In this document: one piece after another, positions 25,703-36,871 of the stretch
How positions within the stretch are numbered: position 1 is the first letter of the stretch
Layout: every line of letters starts with the position of its first letter
DNA from: Adiantum capillus-veneris
Taxonomy: Eukaryota > Streptophyta > Polypodiopsida > Polypodiales > Pteridaceae
DNA: 64,000 nucleotides
Assembly (NCBI GenBank): GCA_014529385.2
Contig: CM043946.1
Location: 17,069,077-17,133,076, forward strand
Direction: 5' to 3'
The notes under the pieces: generated by a model
What the model saw: the letters and a program-made list of their open reading frames with translations, nothing else
Database searches by the model: none
Told to the model about the DNA's origin: nothing
Program-made: the position numbers and the translations under genes

Positions 25703-25929
25703 TGTTGGAATTAGGGTTGCAGGTAAGCAGAAACACCTTGGAAAAGACGAAGGAAGCTCAAGGCACACAATAGAGAGTGTATTGCTTAGTGTGCAATGTA
25801 AAGATAAGTTATCCCTAGAGTGATGGGCGTGTATGCAATGCACAAGGGGAAAAACCTCCTAGTGAGGGGAAAAAGTGCCCCGACGGTCCTAAGTGTGTTC
25901 ACAGACATCACTGCCACATGTATATGGTA
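25703..25929 (-). mobile_element. Element D 3' LTR
   Basis: Shares with 29818-30043 the stretches TGTTGGAATTAGGGTTGCA, GAAGGAAGCTCAAGGCACAC and CCTAAGTGTGTTCACA. The outer end (25703) is TGTTGG on the plus strand. The inner end, near GGTAAC, is approximate, and no clear polypurine tract precedes it. Confidence 0.85.
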
Positions 25930-25989
25930 ACTGGGGAGTGATGCGGTGAACGAGAGCTTGCACATAGAAAATTGGGAAGTGCCATGCCC

Positions 25990-26700
25990 TAAGGATATGA
26001 TCATTCCACAAAGGGGAGTAATCCCAAAGCTTTGCAAAAAGCTTCAAACTTCTCACGAGACAATGCCTTTGGGAAAATATCTGCAAGTTGTCCTGTGTTA
26101 GCGCATAAGCCAAGTTGATATCTCTTGATGAGAGCCTCTCCCTGACATTGTGGTAATGCACCTCAATGTGCTTTATGCGATCATGAAAAATTGGGTTTGT
26201 TAGCACATAAGCCAAGTTGATATCTCTTGCTGAGCCTCTCCCTAACATTGTGGTAATGCACCTCAATGTGCTTTATGCGATCATGAAAAATTGGGTTCCT
26301 TGCAACTGCCAATGCGCTCTGATTGTCAATGTAGATAGTGTTGGAAGTTTCATGTGCAACTCCCAAATCAGTAAGGTGTATGAGCCATACACACTCAATC
26401 GTGTTGTGAAGACTGCCCTATGCTCAGCCTCATAACTAGAAGTGGCCACAATAGGTTGCTTCTTGCTTAACCATGATATGCATGAGCTTCCAAGCATGAA
26501 ACAAAAACCACTTGTGGACACTCGTGTGTCAAAACAACCATCCCAATCTGAGTCCAAAGAAGCATGTAAATCTAGCAGCAATGATACCCCCTTGGGATAA
26601 AACAAGCCAAGATGTAAAGTGCCACTCAAGTAGCAGAAAATCCTCGTGACAACCTGCCAATGCTTAAACCCTGGTCTATGCATGAATCTATTGACCTGTG
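25990..26700 (-). pseudogene. Element D RNase H and C-terminus
   Basis: Minus-strand frames show S-W-L-S-K-K-Q-P-I-V-A-T-S-S-Y-E-A-E-H-R-A, I-D-N-Q-S-A-L-A-V-A-R-N-P-I-F-H-D-R-I-K-H-I-E-V-H-Y-H, and near 26050 the terminal K-A-L-S-R-E-K-F-E stretch. These are the standard copia RNase H and C-terminal motifs, with the Glu and Asp of the active site present. A 102-bp tandem duplication (26097-26297) repeats the H-I-E-V-H-Y-H region and breaks the frame. RNase H degrades the RNA template during cDNA synthesis. Non-functional here. Confidence 0.85.
26097..26297. repeat. Tandem duplication of about 102 bp in element D
   Basis: Units 26097-26198 and 26199-26297, both starting GTTAGC[GA]CATAAGCCAAG and ending GAAAAATTGGGTT. 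Confidence 0.9.
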
Positions 26701-27764
26701 AGACTGCAAATTAAATATCCAACCTCACGTTGCCTTCAAAAATAAGGCATCCAATAGCAATTTGGTAAAGAGTGACATCATTAGGATCACCAACATCATG
26801 AAGACTCAATTTCAAACTTGTTTCCATGGGAGTGGCAATAGGTTTGCAATCCTCAAGTCCAAACTTACATAGCAATGTCTCTATTTAACTTTTCTAACAC
26901 AAGGCAACACCATCATCACACTGCTTAAATTGTACACCCAAGTAATGATGCAATAGCCCCAAATTTTTCATCTTGAAAGTAGAATTCATATCAGCCTTAA
27001 ATTCAGCAATATGTCTCTCATTTGGTCTAGTGATCAACAAATCATCCACATAGAGAACCACAATGAGAAGTACATCACCCTCATGCTTTACATACAATGC
27101 GATTTCTATTGGACTGTTATGAAAGCCTCATTTGACCAAATGAGTGTCAGCCTTCTCATACCAAACACGAGGAGATTGCTTCAACCCATACAAAGCTTTC
27201 TTACGTTTGCACACTTTATCTTCTTGCCCTCCTTTAATGACAAAACCGCGAGGCTTCAATACATAAACTTCCTCAAATATGTCACCATTCAAGAAAGCAG
27301 TAACAATGTCTAATTGATGTGCATCCCAACAAAATGAGGTGCCAATGCACAGTAGTCATACGACAAGTGGGAGAAAAAGTCTCTTCATAATCTATGCCTT
27401 TTTGTTGTGCATAACCTTTTGCAACAAGTCAAGCCTTATAGAGATCAATCTCACCATTTGGCTTGCATTTCAACTTGTAAACCCACTTCGTATCAATGTC
27501 CTTTTTGCCAAGAGGCAAATCACATAAAGTCCATGTGTCATTTTCTTTAAGTGTATTATATTTTGATTGCATGGTAGCCATCCACTTTTTTGAATTATGT
27601 GCTTTATCAAAAGATAGAGGTTCCTCAACATCATGTAAGCTAGACACAGCCAAAGCATAAAAATTTGATGCATAAGATGCATGGCGAGAACCTGAACGAG
27701 TACGACTAGACAAAGGTACGTCCGATTTACTATCACGCAAAAGAAGCACCAGCCATTTAGGCAT
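26701..27764 (-). pseudogene. Element D reverse transcriptase
   Basis: Minus-strand fragments contain W-T-L-C-D-L-P-L-G-K-K-D-I-D-T-K-W-V-Y-K-L-K near the N-terminal end and the copia catalytic core L-Y-V-D-D-L-L-I-T (about 27035-27060), then M-K-N-L-G-L-L-H-H-Y-L-G-V. The Y-V-D-D box and the neighbouring motifs are clear. Several stops and frame changes interrupt the chain, for example around 27100-27430. Copies element RNA to cDNA in active relatives; here only a remnant. Confidence 0.85.
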
Positions 27765-28783
27765 ACCTCTAGCCTGCTCATCCTCGACCCTTTCCTCATC
27801 AAGGACATCATGTACATATGCATCACTAATATGCTGATCTGTGAGCTTAAATTACTACCTCTAGCACATGATAGCAAGGGCTGAACAAAATCTTCCACAA
27901 ACATAACATCCTGTGAGACCAAGATACGCTTTGTTGATGGATGATACAACATGTAACCTTTTCTTTCAGCATTATAACCAACAAAAATACATTTGACATC
28001 TTTATCGTCCAATTTCTTGCGATGTGTTTGTGGCACCAAAGCATATGCCAAATAGCCAAAAACACGCATGTGCTCAATAGAAGGCTTTCTATCATGCCAT
28101 GTTTCATATGGAGTCATAGACTGAAAATCTTTCGTAGGACACCTATTTAGTACATAAGTGGCACACATGATAGCCTCAAGCCAAAATGAATGCGGCAACG
28201 TTTGACTCTTGACCATACATCATGCCATTTTTGTAAGTGACCTATTTTTCCTCTCAGCAACACCATTTTGTTGAGGCATATAAGGCATTGTACATTGGTG
28301 TTTCATCTTACGACTAGCCAAAAATGCATTAAACTCATGACACATATACTCCCCCCCTCGATCAGAATGAAGGGTGCCCAATGTACATTTCGAGACATTT
28401 TCAGCCATAGCCAGAAATTGTTTGAAGCACATAAGTACTTCGGACTTTTTCTTTAAGAGGATATACCAATGCATACCTGGAGTAATCAGCAATGAATGTC
28501 ACAAAGTAAAGGTAATTTCCCCAAGGACAGAGTTTGCATGGGCCCACAAACTTCACTATGCACAGCTGCAACCTACATGTGGCCCTAACTGAACCATCCT
28601 TTGGAAACTTCGAACGCTCATCTTACCCAAAATACAACCTTCACAAACATGTTTGATAGGTGCTTCAAGAGGTGGCAAAGAAGCAACCATATCAGTTTTC
28701 TGCAAATGCAGCAAACTAGAAAAAATTAGATGCCCAAAACGCGCATGCCAAACTTTGGCATCTGAAATATCCTTAGAGTCCAC
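27765..28783 (-). pseudogene. Element D integrase
   Basis: From 28783 downward: a gag-pre-integrase zinc segment (W-H-A-R-F-G-H-L and C-E-G-C-I-L-G-K), a core with L-H-S-D-R-G-G-E-Y and P-Q-Q-N-G-V-A-E-R-K-N-R-S-L (second Asp and the Glu of the D-D-E triad), then W-L-E-A-I-M-C-A-T-Y-V-L-N-R-C-P-T and F-G-Y-L-A-Y-A-L-V-P. The first half of the core is disrupted. The region past 27900 is a variable linker. All motifs are the standard copia set, which inserts element cDNA in the nucleus; broken in several places here. Confidence 0.85.
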
Positions 28784-28789
28784 AACTAC

Positions 28790-29480
28790 ATTTGCAGAAT
28801 TCTACCCACACTTGTCATACAAAGTGAGCTTATACAGCCCACGGCATAAAATGCCAGATGCAGCAATTTCGTCACCAAAGATGAGATCATGTATTGTACA
28901 TCTATCATCCACAAATTTGACTACAAGACCAAGTCTAGCAAGTGCAGATATAGACAAAATTCTTCTTGATCTCAGGTAGTACATACAATGCATCAACAAG
29001 TGTGAAAGAACTGCCATTTGTAGTAGTAAGCACAATCTTTCCAACTCCCGTGACTGGATAAGAGGCATTGTTGGCACAAGTGACTGAATTCCAATGAGGG
29101 ACATCCTTGAGAGAGGTAAACAAGTCACGATGTGAGGTAATGTGCTTTGTAGCACCACTATCAAAGTAGCACACTTGAGAATCTCCATCAACTGACAAAC
29201 ATGCATCATGGATAGAAGGATCATAAGTGCACTCTGCACTAAAAGACATTATGCAGCAACATTAGCATCACAATCTCCTTTCACAGAAGACTCAAAATAG
29301 CTGCATTTGTAGTGGAACGAGTATTAGTAGTGGAATCAACCCCTTTCTTCTTAGCCTCGCTGGCCTTCAACTTAGGATGCTGCTTGATCAAATGTTCATT
29401 AGCTTTATAATAATGGCAACAAACATCTTGAACACACCTGTGTTGTTGTCAGCCATGGAGAATGTTGCACCTGATGTGAA
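28790..29480 (-). pseudogene. Element D protease and Gag end
   Basis: The minus strand carries C-Y-F-D-S-G-A-T-K-H-I-T (about 29130-29170), the copia retropepsin active site, followed by V-T-G-V-G-K-I-V-L and L-Y-V-L-P-E-I-K-K-N. Upstream (about 29330-29440) is a Cys/His-rich fragment followed by H-P-K-L-K-A-S-E-A-K-K-K-G, the likely end of Gag with a damaged zinc knuckle. Only about 0.4 kb separates this from the primer site, so most of gag was deleted. Confidence 0.75.
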
Positions 29481-29803
29481 AACTGCCCAAAAAAAGGAGA
29501 AACGGAGTGGGAACAACATGTGTTGTATAGCACAAATCGTAGAAGTCTCTACGGGACCTATTATGTAAAAAATGGCGCTTATAAAAATTATGCACAAAAT
29601 GGCAAATAGCTTACGTAGTACTGCTTGTAGTGAAAACGGAGGCCGAAATGAGCGTGAATCAAAAATCTAAGCAGAACTCTCTCTACAAGCTCTCCCATAA
29701 TATTTGTCGACTTGCGAACACTCACCAAAAATCACAAAAATCGGAGAAAGTGAATAGGCGTGTGTTGAAGCTACTGGCGACTAAGCCCGGGAGGACGCAA
29801 CCT

Positions 29804-29815
29804 GCTCTGATACTA
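29804..29815 (-). other. Primer-binding site of element D, initiator tRNA-Met type
   Basis: The minus strand reads TAGTATCAGAGC, one mismatch from TGGTATCAGAGC, two bases inside the LTR. Confidence 0.85.
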
Positions 29816-29817
29816 AT

Positions 29818-30043
29818 TGTTGGAATTAGGGTTGCAAGAAAGTAGAAACAGCTTGGAGAATATGAAGGAAGCTCAAGGCACACAATAGAGAGTGTATTAC
29901 TAAGTGTGCAATGTAAAGATAAGTTAGCCCTAGAGTGATGGGCATATATACAATGCTCACGGGGAAAACCTCCTAGTGATGGAAAAAATGCCCCGGTGAT
30001 CCTAAGTGTGTTCACACACATCACTACCACCTGTATATGGTAA
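29818..30043 (-). mobile_element. Element D 5' LTR, cut by the Helitron
   Basis: Copy of 25703-25929 differing at scattered positions. Its last two bases (TA) lie at 49744-49745, beyond the Helitron, followed by the target duplication CCTAT. Confidence 0.85.
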
Positions 30044-30393
30044 TCTTATATCTATATTAAAGAGAGAAGGTCAATTGCCAGGTGGCAGCAAATCCCACTC
30101 TCCAGCGTAGGCGCTTCCCATCCCACTCTCCAGCATTAGGCATCCGGCCTACGTGGAGGTTTTCTTGCAACTATGCCTCAACATCGATTGCACTGCCAGT
30201 CTCAGCATCGATTGCTCTGCCACCTCTCATCGGCCTACTACCTCACCATCCCATCCCACCAAGGTCGTTGCTTTGGCATTGCGATGCGGAGGCGCACTGA
30301 GGCATTGGGCGCACTCACGATCAAGTGCATGTGTTGAGTTGCGGGCTCCCACTCACGGCATGCACTTATAAAACGGGGTTGCACTATCATGGG

Positions 30394-31464
<1,071 letters not shown>

Positions 31465-31476
31465 CTCCCCCCCTCC
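31465..31476 (-). other. 3' polypurine tract of element B
   Basis: GGAGGGGGGGAG on the minus strand, abutting the 3' LTR. Confidence 0.9.
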
Positions 31477-31513
31477 ACGTTCATGTCATCCCTGACATGA
31501 CCTTTATGCTTGG

Positions 31514-33283
31514 TCAGTAAAGTCCTGTCGTCTTGAGCATCTGCAAATGTGATTCGTATCGTAGGTTGCCGATGGTCAAGGTTGGGCTGAATATTTTGCT
31601 TTCGTGGGTGAAAAAGCCGGTGTAGAAAGCTTCTTCGAATGTTTGCATGTGGAAGCTAGGCAGAAACATAATCCTCTGGTATAGGAGGTGCAACACTTTT
31701 GGAGAAGGCTGCAATGAAAGGTCATACATCATATCAGTAACTGTGTCGTCCGTCGATAGTAGACTCGAGGTCGTGGCTTTATCTGGCACGAACACTTCAA
31801 TGCAAGCTAAGAGAGTCCTGCAAATTTTCTTGAGCATCTGACACGAAAGGTCAGGAGAGCCAGTAAAGAGCTTGATGGTGCCCGTTAGGGTTTTCACCAT
31901 GTAGGCTTTACCTATTCTCTCTCCTGCCTTTGGTCCTGGCATCCTTGGGTAATTAAGCCAATTTGGCTTCTTTTCTGCAATCCTTCCATGCTCTTTCCAG
32001 CTTCTGACTCTTGGCACCGGGCAGAAGGTTGCATCCTCCCGAATCTCCTTTGGTGCCTCTACCAAGTAGATGAGGTAGGCTGGGTATTTGTTCAGCCAAC
32101 CTTTCCTCCATCTAGGCTGCGAATCTACAATCTTCTTTGATTGTTCCTCTTTTGTGACGTCGCCTTCGTAAAGAGCGACATACTGCTCCTCCTCTATTCT
32201 CTTTTTTGTTTTTATCACTTCAAACTTCATCAAAGGGAAAGGCAGGCTGGGTTGCATCCACTCTTCATGGAGCACTTTTGTGTCTAATCCCTGAAGTCTA
32301 ATGGAGATTAGGAGTCTCCTCTCCCATTCCATTTCCGCCTTGGCACTCTCCTCTGCTGACTTTTCTATTTGGTCATGGAGCCTTTGTTCTTCTTCTTCAG
32401 AGATTCCTGAACTTGAGGTCACCTTGTGAACTAGGGCTGGATCTTCAATTGTGGTTGCCTCTCCAGTTTCTGGTAGTTCTATGGCTGCTCCACCTGATTC
32501 TTCTTGTGGTGTCTCTGTCTCTCTTCTTTGTTGCTCTTGTAGATCTTGGAGCTGTTTGCGGAGGGTCTCATTCTCTGTTCTTAGTGTTTGATTTTCTAAA
32601 GTGAGCCTCTCCTCTGCTACCAATGATCCCTCCGCAATGTGCAACCTTTGCACTTGCTCTAATCTTAGCTCTCTTTGTAAGCTTCGGACCTGGTCTTCCA
32701 GAGCTGGTACAAGAGCTCCCTCTTGTTCGGTTCCTGCTCTGCTAGCTCTAGGGGTAGTCCTGAGTCTAGTGATTGTTCTTTCTTGGAGCTCGACTCTTTC
32801 CCTTAGCTCAATGAGCTCATCTTTAGCCGCCTCCAAGTCGTCTTCCATCCGCTCCCTTGCTTCCTGTGCACTTGTTACTTCTCTTGAGGCCTCAGCTAGC
32901 TGGAGTATCAAGCCATCTCTCTCGTTTTCCGCATCGTAGAGTGATGCTTTATGACTTTCAGATTCAGTCAAAGCATCCGCTAATTTCCTCTGCAACTCGG
33001 CTTCCCTTTGTTTGGCTGTCTCAATCTCCACTTCCTTTGCCTTGGATCTTTCTTTGATCTTGTTGAGCAGTTCATGCACCATGTGCATGTCTTTTTCATC
33101 TTCATCTGTCAACTCTAAAGCTTTTTTGGCCACCACCTCCACTGGCTTCGGCTCTTCTAGTACGTTCTGCACATGTGGCCTGGCTGAGCTAGTTCTGACT
33201 TTAGTGGGGTCTGGCACCCACTTTTCTTCAAAGTCCCCCTTCAGAGCTCTTTCCGCTCTAAACTGTTCCACTAGTCTTTCCAT
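31514..33283 (-). CDS. ORF3 C-terminal part of element B (589 codons)
   Basis: In frame with the N-terminal part (33308-34282) and separated from it by one TAA where A has CAA, so both parts were one protein of about 924 residues. Residues about 30-300 are a Glu/Lys-rich coiled coil, and residues about 345-589 are the conserved globular C-terminal domain (R-W-R-K-G-W-L-N-K-Y-P-A-Y, Y-P-R-M-P-G-P, M-F-L-P-S-F-H-M-Q-T-F), without the stops seen in A. Near residue 40, B lacks about 510 bp present in A; the junction has no GT-AG, so this is a deletion in B or an insertion in A. No membrane segment. Function unknown. Confidence 0.8.
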   Translation of the reverse strand: MERLVEQFRAERALKGDFEEKWVPDPTKVRTSSARPHVQNVLEEPKPVEVVAKKALELTDEDEKDMHMVHELLNKIKERSKAKEVEIETAKQREAELQRKLADALTESESHKASLYDAENERDGLILQLAEASREVTSAQEARERMEDDLEAAKDELIELRERVELQERTITRLRTTPRASRAGTEQEGALVPALEDQVRSLQRELRLEQVQRLHIAEGSLVAEERLTLENQTLRTENETLRKQLQDLQEQQRRETETPQEESGGAAIELPETGEATTIEDPALVHKVTSSSGISEEEEQRLHDQIEKSAEESAKAEMEWERRLLISIRLQGLDTKVLHEEWMQPSLPFPLMKFEVIKTKKRIEEEQYVALYEGDVTKEEQSKKIVDSQPRWRKGWLNKYPAYLIYLVEAPKEIREDATFCPVPRVRSWKEHGRIAEKKPNWLNYPRMPGPKAGERIGKAYMVKTLTGTIKLFTGSPDLSCQMLKKICRTLLACIEVFVPDKATTSSLLSTDDTVTDMMYDLSLQPSPKVLHLLYQRIMFLPSFHMQTFEEAFYTGFFTHESKIFSPTLTIGNLRYESHLQMLKTTGLY

Positions 33284-33307
33284 TCGTGCCGCTTTCTGAC
33301 TTTTGGT

Positions 33308-34282
33308 TTACTTGGGAGCAACCTTCTTCTTTGCTTTCTTCATAATCGGCTCATCCACGTTCTCTTCAGGTTTTGAAACTATTTCTAGTTTCCTGCGTGC
33401 TCTTGTGGACGCCCTCTTGGATACTTCAGGCTGTTCTTCCTCCTCATCGGCTTCTCTAAGCCACTCATTCTGGGAGGGAACCTTTGGCCATTGATCTCTG
33501 GCTCCAATAGCTTCATAAGCTATTCTTGTCAGAACTTCAGCTCCTCCTATATACTTTGGCTTCTCGTTGTGCATGGCAATTACTTGCTCGTGGATGTGTT
33601 GAGCGTAATTCACCTCTTTTGGCATATTGCTCTTCAATGCCCATGTGATGGTAGTTGCAATGGCATGGGGCGGTGTCGTATACTTTTGCGGTCTTTTACT
33701 GCAAATATCGAGAAATTGGTTGTACAGTCGGCAAAGGGTTGCCGCTCTTTGGTCCGCCATATCTCCATAAGTTGCATTCTGTTTCTTGGACCCATAAACC
33801 TCTATAGCCTCCCTTCTTTCCCTGACAGAGCTCCCTTTGTTGTTCAGCTTCAATGCATCTGCAATGAGCTGTGGAGTGATCTGTACCTCTACTTTCTCTC
33901 CATCTATTGCTGTCAATGTGGCTTTCCCATCCTTCTGAATGGAGGTTGCCAACTCATACACTCTTCTTGTATCTACCCCTGATGGTCTCGAGGTGAAGAA
34001 TCTGTGCAAGTCTGCCCTTTCCAGGTACCTGCTGATGTTCTCTGACCTGCTATAATCCACCAACTCTTGTGGGATCATCGGTATATCCACCGCTTGCCCT
34101 TGAGGATCTCTGAAAGTCCCCTGGTAGATCTTTATTCCCTCTTGTTCCAGTACTGCTTCCTCCACCCAAGTTTTGGTTGGCTTGAGGGTTTCTGCTGGAA
34201 TGTCAAAGGGTTCCGCTTCTGCAAGAGCATCTTTGATTGTCGGTCTTTTTCTCTTCGTTGCCGATAACTTGGCGGAATCCAT
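33308..34282 (-). CDS. ORF3 N-terminal part of element B (324 codons)
   Basis: Starts MDSAKLSATKRKRPTIKDAL, six bases downstream of the inferred splice acceptor at 34288. After splicing, a further upstream ATG (ATGAGAG in exon 1) would be in frame, as in A. The globular region (residues about 1-260) is homologous to A and has one copy of the N-M-P-K-E-V-N-Y-A-Q segment that is triplicated in A. A possible nuclear-type basic stretch T-K-R-K-R-P lies at residues 8-13. Ends at a TAA created from CAA. The role in the element is unknown; a regulatory or structural accessory protein is a guess. Confidence 0.8.
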   Translation of the reverse strand: MDSAKLSATKRKRPTIKDALAEAEPFDIPAETLKPTKTWVEEAVLEQEGIKIYQGTFRDPQGQAVDIPMIPQELVDYSRSENISRYLERADLHRFFTSRPSGVDTRRVYELATSIQKDGKATLTAIDGEKVEVQITPQLIADALKLNNKGSSVRERREAIEVYGSKKQNATYGDMADQRAATLCRLYNQFLDICSKRPQKYTTPPHAIATTITWALKSNMPKEVNYAQHIHEQVIAMHNEKPKYIGGAEVLTRIAYEAIGARDQWPKVPSQNEWLREADEEEEQPEVSKRASTRARRKLEIVSKPEENVDEPIMKKAKKKVAPK

Positions 34283-34287
34283 GGATC

Positions 34288-36255
34288 CTGTAACTCCAAT
34301 TTCATAAGTTAGCGTCTTTTTAGTACTGAAAGCCTAAATGAAGCTTTTAACTATTCAAATGATTTGAAAATTGAAACATGAGCTATTCAGGGCATAAGGA
34401 TGTAGGGTAGGTGAAAAAATATGCAAACTGGGCTCAGCATCATGCTGGAGACATCATACGCGTATGATGTCTTTTGTGTCAAAATGACTTCATATTGGTT
34501 GTGCTTGTAGCTGATAGTGTATACATGAGTATCATATGCTTGGATTTGAGTTTGGATCCCATTTGGTCAAGTTTTGGCCAGTTTAGTCCAGTTCAGGCTC
34601 TTGGCAAAATTTTGAAAGGGAAATGGATTTTATGATCCAAATTGGATAAAACTTGGTGGTTCACCTTCAAATGGCATGTAGATCACTTCTGTTTGGTGGT
34701 TGAAGCCCTGAGGTGCCAAAATCACATAGTGAGACATCATACGCGTATAATGTCTTTTAGTGTATTTTTGGACCAAATTTCTCTATAAGCTTGGATATGG
34801 TTTAGATAGGCTTATTCAGTGGATTTATGAATTTTGGATTTATTTTGGGCTTAAAATGGCTCTAAAGACATCCTACGCGTATGATGTCTTTTTCATCAAT
34901 TTTTCATGGGATTGATTCTGTGGACTCCCCATGTACTAGTGAAGGACTGTCTCTACTCAAATCTTGGTTTGGACTTGAGTATGTTGGATTTGGGGCCAAA
35001 AATAGGCTTTGGATGAAGGATTTTCCCTCAATTGGGCTAATGGGGTGATCCACTTGACCAAATGGTTCCAAACTTCATATGTAGCATGTATTAGATATAT
35101 ATAATGGATGTATGATGCCAAATGAGCAGTTTTGGCTCTGTAAGTGCAAATAGACATCATACGCGTATGATGTCTTTTGTGTCAAAATGGTGCTTTTTGG
35201 TTCCAGATAGCTTATAGATGTGTTAATCAACAATCCTACAATGTTTCAATGAGTTTGGAGTTATTTTGACAAAATTAGGACCAAAAATCAATTTTATGGC
35301 CTACTTTGCGTCTTTTTGGTTTTCCTTGGGTTTTCTAACTCCAATTCTCATGATACTTGGTTCATCGGATGTGATTAACATGTGGAATGAGGCTATGCAC
35401 TCAAATGTTGAAATGGATGTGAAAATCATGTTGTGAGACATCGTACGCGTATGATGTCTTTTCTTGAAATGTTGGTCTTTTTGTGCAAAGAATGCTTTGT
35501 GCTAGTGCCCTAAGCCCTGCTAACTAGTTTTCAACTTAAAAAGTCATTAGTTTAGCTAAAAAGCCCCCTTTAGGCATTTCAGTCTCCGAAGTCGTCTTTT
35601 TGCCTTGGAGTTGAATTTTTTCAACTTTTCTTCTCGAGAGTTGCATTTCCAGCTCATTGGATATGTTGTGAAGCCACCTATTTGCTTGAACTTGACTTTG
35701 GCTCCCTGTTCTCCATCTTTCTCCATTTGGTTGCCCGAAAGCGTCTTTTTCACCATCGGTAAGTGAATCAGCTTTCTTTTGGGTTTTGCTTGCAAACATA
35801 AGTCATCCATGTATATTTGAAGCTGCTTGTGAAGTTTCATGTCATTTGGTCGTCAATTTTAGCCGTTATGCCAAAATGACGCTTTGTGTGTCCGCCGCCG
35901 AATCGGTTGTTCCGACCTACTTTTGGTGATCCAAACCCGGAGATACTCCATGGTTGCATTGCCCTCGATGTTGTTAAGCTTCCTGAGAAGTTTTGTGTCG
36001 TTTCGACAACTTTTTTTCTGTTTGTCTCTTGCAGGCTCTGTTGACCTAGGGTTTTTCAAGTCGTTCTTTCTCGAGCTTTGAGTGTTAGAAACCCATATTC
36101 TATGTTAGGGTAACCCACCTCTAAGTTCTTGCAAGGTTTGGTTAGGCGGTTGTGCCCCTACCTAGCGTTCCTCCCCATTCCCCGTCTGCTCTTGTTTCTT
36201 GGTTTTGGTCAGTTTCTTAACGATAAGCATCAAAAGCTTATGGCAACGAGTCTAC
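34288..36255 (-). other. Intron-like segment of element B (1,968 bp, GT...AG)
   Basis: On the minus strand the order is ATGAGAG-[GTAGAC...GTTACAG]-GATCCATGG. Element A reads ATGAGAG-GATCCATGG at the same place, with close similarity on both sides. The segment begins GT, ends AG and has CTAAC, a good branch-point match, about 24 nt before the AG. There are no target-duplication-like repeats at its ends, which argues against a transposon insertion. It holds five leader-type palindromes and no convincing gene. Read as an intron retained in B and removed from the RNA ancestor of A. Confidence 0.75.
34450..35458. repeat. Five 22-bp palindromes inside the element B intron
   Basis: Copies at 34450-34471 and 35153-35174 (perfect), and 34733-34754, 34867-34888 and 35437-35458 (one mismatch each). 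Same core as in the leaders. Spacing 134-284 bp. Confidence 0.9.
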
Positions 36256-36871
36256 CTCTCATGTCTGGTCTCCTCTGAGATCTCGTAGAAGTCGTAGAAG
36301 GCGATAGATGGTCGGATGCTCATGTGTGCTCTTTGCTCTCTCCAAGAAGGTAATAGTGGAAATGAGCTTGAAAGTGATGTGAAAAATACTTAACTTCGGA
36401 CTTCCCGGATCACTTGTTACCAAATTTGACATGTGCTCCTATCTCGTCGTGAAATGCACTTTAGGATTTGAAATTTCTCAATTTGGTCTCCGTTTGACCT
36501 GTTTCTGAGAAATCTGTCCACTTTGCCAAAATTCTGTCATTTCGGGCTTTCCGCAACTTTTTCAGAATTGTACCCAATTTTTACCATGGGTTTCCCTTGT
36601 CATTAGGACCATCACCGTCTATTCTTTTCTTTTTTCCGATCTCATTTCACCTGCTTTTTTATTTTTCTTTTACTTTTATTAAGAAAATCATAAAAAATAA
36701 AGGAAAATAGCAAATTGAAGCCAAAAAATTCCAAACATACACAATAAATAGCTGGTAACCCTGTGTATATGAATATACACTTATTTGTGATTTCTGGACT
36801 TGGATTACCACTTTTTAGCTCCAAAAACACTCTTATTTAGTGATATTTATACGTCTAGAGACCCAAATTCA
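36256..36871 (-). other. Spacer of element B between pol and the intron
   Basis: Matches A 20045-20693. Non-coding, with an AT-rich core near 36650-36720. It would form the exon upstream of the inferred intron. Confidence 0.7.

Noticed and set aside
33140-33190. The 510-bp difference in ORF3 between A and B as an intron
   Set aside because: The break points (A about 21905-22420) lack GT-AG borders and the segment encodes protein-like sequence in A.
35556-35840. Y-M-D-D-L-C in a minus-strand frame inside the B intron, as a second RT
   Set aside because: Only about 20 bp resemble the RT active-site region. No other RT motif surrounds it, so it is chance or a tiny captured fragment.
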